Source: Anniella stebbinsi
Taxonomy: Eukaryota > Chordata > Lepidosauria > Squamata > Anniellidae
Direction of reading: 5' to 3'
DNA length: 64,000 nucleotides
Assembly (NCBI GenBank): GCA_029215795.1
Contig: JARDYH010000007.1
Span: 22,393,263 to 22,457,262 of the forward strand
Below, in pieces: positions 57,867 through 64,000 of the stretch; within the stretch, counting starts at the first letter, position 1, and each line of letters begins with the position of its first letter. Under the pieces are notes generated by a model. It was not told the DNA's origin. It worked only from the letters and a program-made list of their open reading frames with translations, and searched no databases. Made by a program: the position numbers and the translations under genes.

Positions 57867-58402
57867 CATAGAATCGTAGAATAGTAGAGGTGGAAGAGGC
57901 CTGTAAGGCCATCGAGTCTAACCCCATGCTAAATGTAGGAATCCACCTTAAAGCATCCCTGACAGATGGTTGCCCAGTTGCCTCTTAAATGCCTCTAGTG
58001 TGGGAGAGCCCATGACCTCCCTAGGTAATTAGTTCCATTGTTGTATTGCTCTAACAGTCAGGAAGTTTTTCCTGATGTCCAGCCAGAATTTGGCTTCCTG
58101 TAACTTGAGCCCATTATTCTGTGTCCTGCACTCTGGGTTGATCAAGAAGAGAACCTGGCCCTCCTCTGTGTGACAACCTTTCAAGTGCTTGAAAAGTGCT
58201 ATCATGTCTCCCCTCAATCTTCTCTTCTCCAGGCTAAACATGCCCAGTTCTTTAAGTCTCTCCTCATAGGGCTTTGTTTCCAGACCTCTGATCATCCTTG
58301 TTACCCTCCTCTGAACAAGCTCCAGCATGTTTGCATCCTTTTTGAAGTGTGGTGCCCAGAACTGGATGCAATACTCAAGATTGGTTTAACCACTGCTGAA
58401 TA
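57867..58402 (-). repeat. CR1 LINE 3' fragment, longest copy
   Basis: Covers the CR1 C-terminus on the minus strand (58328-58029, 99 aa): VQRRVTRMIRGLE, KELGMFSLEKRRLRGDM and ldIRKNFLTVRAIQQWN. The untranslated end reaches tcatagaatcgtagaatagt. 5'-truncated. Confidence 0.9.
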
Positions 58403-58445
58403 GAGGGGAACCTGTTCCTCAGTAGAGGGAAACCAGTACCTAAGG

Positions 58446-58764
58446 TAGACTGACCATACGAAAAGGAGGACAGGGCTCCTGTAACTTTAACAGTTGTAGA
58501 GAAAAGGGAATTTCAGCCGGTGTCATTTGTATGCAATTAGTTCCTGGTGAAATTCCCTCTTCATCACAACAGTTAAAGTTGCAGGGGCCCTGCCTTCTTT
58601 TGTGTATGGTCCCTCTAGTATAGTGCTTGCAACTTTAACTGTTGTGATGAAGAGGGAATTTCACCAGGAACTAATTGCATACAAATGACTCTGACTGAAA
58701 TTCCCTTTTCTCTACAACTGTTAAAGTTACAGGTGCCCTGTTCTCCTTTTCATATGGTCAGCCT
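58446..58764. mobile_element. Palindromic hAT-type MITE, family A copy 4
   Basis: TSD acctaagg (58438-58445 and 58765-58772). The last base of the right end may be shared with the TSD. Ends tagactgacc and ggtcagcct. The arms are closest to those of 3918-4237 (ccata-gaaaaggaggacag). Confidence 0.85.
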
Positions 58765-58772
58765 ACCTAAGG

Positions 58773-59290
58773 AGTTCCTAAGGAGACGTTGTTCCTCAAA
58801 GTCCTCCTTTCCTTCCATCAGGTGTTCTTGCTGCTGCTAACAATCCTTATAACTCCAGAGAAAGTGGCTGCTGGAGGCACAGTGGAAGGGGCAGTAATGT
58901 ATAAAGTCCTCTCTCCAGACTCTTAGCTTATGTTGCTATAAGTCCATAGCAATGGCCACAAGGGAAATTTTCCCTTCCTTCCCCAAAACAGGCTACCATA
59001 TTTATGCTTAGAAGCCAAGTGTTTTCAGCCTCTAACTTAGTTTGGAAGCAAGAAGCTTAAACCCAGTTCTGATCTTTATGGTTTGAGTAGTGAAAGGATT
59101 GTCCCCTCACACCATGTTCATAATTTAACATGGGTACTCCACAGGGTTACAGGAGAAGATTGCTTTTTTCATCTAGAACAGCCACATCACACTAGATTGA
59201 AATATTTAATTTTAATTGTACCCTACCTTGGCACCATGAAGATGGTGTTCAAGGCAGCTAGCAATCATAGGGACCAACATTTTTAGATAA
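58773..59290. other. Anonymous sequence
   Basis: No gene or repeat recognised. Confidence 0.35.
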
Positions 59291-59296
59291 ATAGTT

Positions 59297-59299
<3 letters not shown>

Positions 59300-59330
<31 letters not shown>
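59300..59330. repeat. (AT)n microsatellite
   Basis: About 15 AT units, followed by a short (GT)n. Confidence 0.95.
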
Positions 59331-59414
59331 GTGTGTGTGTGTACATATATATTAAAAATAACAATTCCTAAATAATAAATAAATAAATAAAATAATGACA
59401 AAAATATTTTGGAA

Positions 59415-59702
59415 AAGAGTGCATGGAAGTCAAAGAACTATGGCAACAGGAAAAGGTCACAATTATTCCGTTGGTCACACCAGTCACCAGCATCACATAA
59501 AAAAAAAAAAAAACTACACAGAAAACCTTCAGAACCTGGGCCTACCAATATATATCCACACCACCATCCAGAAAGCAGTCATAATTAAAACATGCTCAAT
59601 TGTCAGGAAATTCCTGAATCTGTAAAAGACCTCATGACTTGGCAAAGCCTGTCATGTCCATATAGAAAAACCGCCATGAGCAAGAAAAAGACATAGTAAT
59701 AA
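59415..59702 (+). pseudogene. R4-like LINE 3' end with short (TAA)n tail
   Basis: Same sequence as 55560-55825: gaagtcaaagaactatggca, cagaaagcagtcataattaa and ttgtcaggaaattcctgaat. A 3'-only copy ending in tagtaataataa. Confidence 0.65.
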
Positions 59703-60210
59703 TAATCCCACAAGGGGTAATCCCGCAAGGGGTTACATGGGCATGCTATACCTGCGGAGCCTAGTCAACCACTACTAGTTCAGGCTAACCACTCTGCTTG
59801 CGAAAACAAATGGTTCCAGACAATGGGGGGGGGGGGGGAAGCCTCAATTGGGCAGCGTCAAGGCTGAGAATGCTGCACGAACCCAACAGTCGGCCAAATG
59901 GAAACGAACCAGCAATGAATAAGGAAAAGCACAACCACCCAAACTCCCCCAGACACGCTTTGCCTGCCCCACAGGCAACCACCAAGGTGGGACACCCAAG
60001 GCAATGCTTAGCTTGATCAGACGAAATGAACCGTAACGTTATGAGTTGTTACTATAAAAGTACACAACTTGAAAAAATAGCATCAGTAATTGTCAGGAAA
60101 TTCCTGAATCTGTAAAAGACAGCATGACTTGGCAAAGCCTGTCATGTCCATCTAGAAAAAAACCCATGAGCGAGAAAGAGATACATCATCATCATCATCA
60201 TCATCATCAT
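59703..60210 (+). mobile_element. Short non-autonomous R4-tailed retroposon with (ATC)n tail
   Basis: A novel 5' module (cacaaggggtaatcccgcaa ... ctcaattgggcagcgtcaag ... aacgttatgagttgttacta) is joined at ~60088 to the R4 3' end (attgtcaggaaattcctgaa ...) and ends in (ATC)n (60184-60211). It starts exactly after the (TAA)n tail of the preceding R4 copy. It could be an internally deleted R4 or a SINE using the R4 tail. Confidence 0.5.
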
Positions 60211-60454
60211 CACAATGAAATGTAATGTGAGGATCATGGCGATCTTAAAACTAAGTAAGCAAATGGATCATTATATTTCTACTGGCCATTAGCATTATTA
60301 AATCAAAATGCAAAATTGTCCACAGTGGTACTCATATCTTAATTGAGCACTATAATAAAAGTATGTGTCTACCCAGACCAAACAGTATTAATATCTCAAA
60401 GGCAAACAGCCAACCCATTACATAAAGTACTTAAATTTATGTAACTAAAAAGAA

Positions 60455-61130
60455 AGAGATGCCATTAGCAATCCTGTCCCTTAATGCAAAGAAAGCATTT
60501 GACCATTTAGGTTGGACTTTCATGTCTGGACTCATAAGAAAACTAAATGCAGGACAACATTTGATGAAAGCAACACAGCCATTTTATCAAAAAATCAAAG
60601 GTGGTGGTGAAAGTAAATAGGTTTCATCCAAGGAATTTATCTCTGAATACAGGAACAAGGTAGAGCTGCCCTCTTTCGCTCCTGCTTTTTTGTTCTTTCT
60701 TTAGAATCTCTGTCAATTGCCATAAGTTTCTGATGCTGAGAAATAAATGGCCAAATACATAAACTCAGCATGTTTGCTGATGATGTCACAATACTTCCTA
60801 AAGAAGCCTTGCCAGAACTAATGAGAGCTCAAAAGCTGTGCCGTAGTGGCAAGACTATAATATTAATTATAAGAAATCTGGAATACTATATATAAACATC
60901 AAACCCAAAAGTGCCACGACATTCAAAGTCATTGGGGCATTCCAGCATTTCAGAAATCACGAAAATACCAAGGAATAATGATGTAATAAAAATAGAAAAA
61001 ATAAATATGAACCCAGTGATACAGCAAATAAAGAAGCATGTCGAAGGATGGTCTCAAGCACATTGAACAATTATGGGAGAGACCGGTGCTATAGCAATTG
61101 TAGGTGATATAAAAATTTAATTTCTTCATC
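60455..61130 (+). pseudogene. L1 LINE ORF2 remnant, reverse-transcriptase part
   Basis: Broken translation gives SLNAKKAFDHLGW, then FFVLSLESLSIAI, INGQIHKLSMFADDVTI (FADD at 60773-60784) and GWSQAH / MGET. These are the L1 ORF2 reverse-transcriptase blocks in the correct order. Many stops and frameshifts. Confidence 0.7.
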
Positions 61131-61161
61131 CAGATGCTTTCCATAATAATTGATTCCAAAG

Positions 61162-61800
61162 CTAAGAACATAAGAAGAGCCATGCTGGATCAGACCAAGT
61201 GTCCATCTACTTTAGCACTCCATTCACACAGTGGCCAACCAGCTGTCAACCTGGGAACCACAAGCAGGACATGGTGCAACAGCACCCTCCCACCCATGTT
61301 CCCCAAAACCTGGTGTATACAGACTTACTGCCTCTGATACTGGAGAATGCACTTAGCCATCAGGACTAAGCCATTGATAGTCTTATCCTCCAGGAATTCA
61401 TCCAACCACTTTTAAAGCCATCCAAATTGGTGGTCGTTACCACATCTTGTGGTAGTGAACTTTATAGTTAAACTGTGTGCTGTGTGAAGTTCTTCCTTTT
61501 ATCTGTCCTGAATCTCCCACCAATGAGCTTCATGGGATGACCGATGGTTCTAATATCATGGAAGAGGGAGAACAATGTCTCCCTATCCACATTATCCACA
61601 CAATGCATAATTTTGTACACCTCCATCATGTCTCCCCTCAGCCTCCCTTTCTTCAAGCTAAACAATCCCAGATGTTGTAACTTTCCCTCATAGGGGAGAT
61701 ACAGTTACCCTTTTATGCACTTTTTCCAGCTCAACAATATCTTTTTCTTTAGGTATGGTGACCAAAACCATGCACAGTATTCTGAGTGTGATTGCACCAT
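61162..61800 (-). repeat. CR1-like LINE 3' fragment inserted in the L1
   Basis: Starts agaacataagaagagccatg. Minus-strand ORF 61665-61468 reads FSLKKGRLRGDMMEVYKIMH, then HPMKLIGGRFRTDKRKNF, the CR1-clade C-terminus. It divides the L1 remnant into 60455-61130 and 62050-63070 parts. Confidence 0.75.
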
Positions 61801-61819
61801 ACTTAGCTCTGCCACAATG

Positions 61820-61865
61820 GGAATAATGATGAGGATAATAATAACAATAATAATAATAATAATTC
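61820..61865. repeat. (AAT)n-type microsatellite
   Basis: ataataataacaataataat..., imperfect. Confidence 0.8.
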
Positions 61866-62049
61866 ATCAAGGGGAAAGACCAAGCCTTGCAAAAGAAAAA
61901 GAAAACAGAACAACAACCTTGAGGCAAAAGCCACTAGATCAAATGGCACGGGGAGAGCCAAATATTCATAAATATTATGAAGCATATTGATTAAGAACCA
62001 TGGTAGTGCATTTGGAAGGAACCACAGAGAATCTATGGGTAAGTTTGGA

Positions 62050-63070
62050 TGCATCAAGGAAATATTCAGAATCAATTGAACAAAGTTTGTTTGGAGAGGT
62101 GGGAAAACCCAGGAGATTTGAAATGGGAAACAACCCCTTTTCATAGACCGCATTAAAAACTTGGAAACAAATAGAAGCATAAATTAAACCCACAAATATC
62201 CCCAGAAATATAGTTTAGCATGCAGTTTTTGCTCCTGTAGATAATAAACAAGAGCAAAGTGGAAACAAAAAGGGTTATTTAGAATGAAAGATTTCTATGA
62301 AAATGAAAACAAAGCTTCAAGGAATGCAAATGAATTGGATTCTCCTTCATCAAATATGTTACTTTATTACAAATTCTCTAGTAAGACAGAGCATGACTAG
62401 AAATGTAATGAAATTTGAAGGTATTTTCCTGGAACATATGATTAATGCAAGGGATTAGTCTATAAAGTTTGTTCACACCTTATTGAAACAGACATAAATA
62501 TGTCAGATGTATTGAAAATAATATGGGAAGCTTATATTTGGATAACAACAGAATAAAACTTATGGGATAAATTATGGGTGATTTCATCAAAGAAATCTGT
62601 ATAAAGAATCTTTAGAGAGAACCCATTAAAAAAGTTAATCTGATGGTATATATTACACCAATGCTTTTGGTAAGGATAGTGAATATAAACAATACAAAAT
62701 AGTGAAGTCATTGTAATCAGCAAGGTTTATAAATGCATATATGGTGGCCATGTGCTGTTGTGTTATATTTTTGGAATATGGTAAATTCAGAAATAGCAAA
62801 CTTTACACACCAAACCATATATTTTACATCATTTTGAGTTCTATTAAAATATGGGAAGAAACAAATACAAAAGTAACATCTAGGGAATAAATTGTGTTCA
62901 TGCTTAAGGCTGCTAACAGTGGTTCCTAAAAGTTGGAACTGCAGAACTTCCAACTTTGAAATTTTGGTACATGGAGCTGTGGCAAAAGCCATGGCAGAAA
63001 AGAATGGGCATACCAACCAAAATTCGTTAAAGAGAAAGGCAAAATATCTGATTGTCACAAAATACAACAA
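62050..63070 (+). pseudogene. L1 LINE ORF2 remnant, C-terminal part
   Basis: KFVWRGGKTQEI lies near 62080, followed by the block shared with 13272-13790 (KLQGMQMNWI and FEGIFLEHMI). Then comes a further similar piece around 62850 (atatgggaagaaacaaatac, aaaagtaacatctaggg) matching 13548-13580. Heavily decayed. Confidence 0.5.
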
Positions 63071-63154
63071 TTTTATTTTATGTACAAATCAGGGTCATAC
63101 GAAAAATATGTGTCAATGCCTTCTCTCAGATTATGAACAGAGACTAAATATAAT

Positions 63155-63320
63155 AGGAACATAAGAAGAGCCCTGCTGGATCAGGCCAAGGGTCCATCTA
63201 GTCCAGCATTCTATTCATACACTGGCCAACCAGGATACGATGCAACAACAACACCCTCCCACTCATGTTCCCCAGAAACTGGTATATATAGGCTTACTGC
63301 CCCTGATACTGGATTATTAT
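63155..63320 (-). repeat. CR1-like LINE fragment (second subfamily)
   Basis: aggaacataagaagagccct-gctggatcaggccaaggg, then ctactgg-like and ctgatactgg end words, as in 61162-61345. Confidence 0.7.
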
Positions 63321-64000
63321 GAAGAACCATAAAGAAAACCTCTAAGTAGCCAATGGGTGTCACCTATACTTTTGACAGTAAAATTAAGATCCCCCCCATG
63401 AAAATTGTCTTAGCAAGCAATTTTATAGTCTTTGGGGATGAAAGGATCGCTTGGAAACACTGCTTCTGACCTCTTGCAACCAGCATGGAGAAAACTGCAC
63501 CAGCTACCTTTCCGAAATCAGAAAAACAACCTCGCTGAGGGGGAAACTGGAGTATTCTGCTGGGTAGGGAGGGGAGGAGACCGGAGAGGCCAGGATATGA
63601 TTTATTCTTCAGCTTCCTTCCCTAAAAGCACCCTCACAAGATGAGCTGAGAAGCTTATCTAGAAATAAATAAATAAATAAAAATAAAAATCTGAGAATGG
63701 GAAGGCAAAGATCACCTCTGCCACCTAGCAGGACAATCTCAAAAGCCTCTGACTTTGGGGGCTTCCTAGCGGTGAGGGTGCAGTCCATAGGACTGCACCC
63801 TTAATCCAAATGCTTCAACCTTTTCTGGGCTCCAGTAGTCCCATGTGTCCCATAGGAGCTTTGAGCTTTTGGTTCCTGGGACAGCAGCAATTGATGATAC
63901 ATTGCAAACTTGCTTTTAAAGTTGAGAGTTTTTCACACATTTTTCATTCTTCTTAGAAAACAAACAAACCCAAGACATGATAGAGTACAAAATTATGCAT
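63321..64000. other. Anonymous sequence
   Basis: No gene recognised. (AAAT)n lies at 63664-63690. Confidence 0.4.

Overview
The window reads as vertebrate genomic DNA from a squamate reptile (lizard or snake; species not determinable). The evidence is the repeat content: 3' ends of CR1-type LINEs, degenerate L1, R4-clade LINEs with (ATC)n or (TAA)n tails, solo-LTR-like insertions, many hAT-type short inverted-repeat elements with 8-bp target-site duplications (TSDs), and abundant microsatellites. I see no convincing host gene, tRNA, rRNA or CRISPR. Nearly all short ORFs are chance frames or pieces of repeats, so the window looks like a gene desert or the inside of a very long intron. LAYOUT. 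1-8.9 kb is old intergenic sequence with small palindromic elements. 8.97-10.9 kb holds two hAT-type non-autonomous elements side by side, each with an 8-bp TSD. 11-19.5 kb is mostly anonymous, with an L1 fragment, a solo-LTR-like element and small inverted-repeat elements. 19.5-21.3 kb is a hAT-type element with a second one inserted into it, both TSDs intact. 22.7-34.7 kb, the centre of interest, is one 11,981-bp hAT transposon bounded by the 8-bp TSD cttgaaag. 34.7-53.9 kb is old intergenic DNA with CR1 pieces, palindromic elements and a composite duplication. 54-60.2 kb carries R4-type LINE pieces, one split by a solo-LTR-like insertion. 60.4-63.4 kb is a decayed L1 split by a CR1-like insertion. 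THE LARGE hAT ELEMENT. Its terminal inverted repeats (TIRs) are about 1.27 kb, nearly identical, and built from divergent ~147-bp modules with GGATC-rich outer ends. It encodes an intact 843-aa BED-finger hAT transposase on the minus strand (30256-32787), with a TATA-like box about 460 bp upstream. Downstream on the same strand lie a 12-unit ~148-bp array, a 30/32-bp array, and a series of exon-like modules. These modules have strong polypyrimidine/AG acceptors and GTAAG donors, and three of them join in one open frame. The last exon contains a 162-bp (54-codon) in-frame repeat and a stop codon that overlaps an AATAAA signal. I infer a second, spliced gene or an alternative 3' end carried by the transposon. 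The four smaller elements at 9-11 kb and 19.5-21.3 kb share its terminal TAGGG-TGTGCA motif, and either its GGATC-rich ends or its internal module, so they are plausible non-autonomous relatives mobilised by this transposase.
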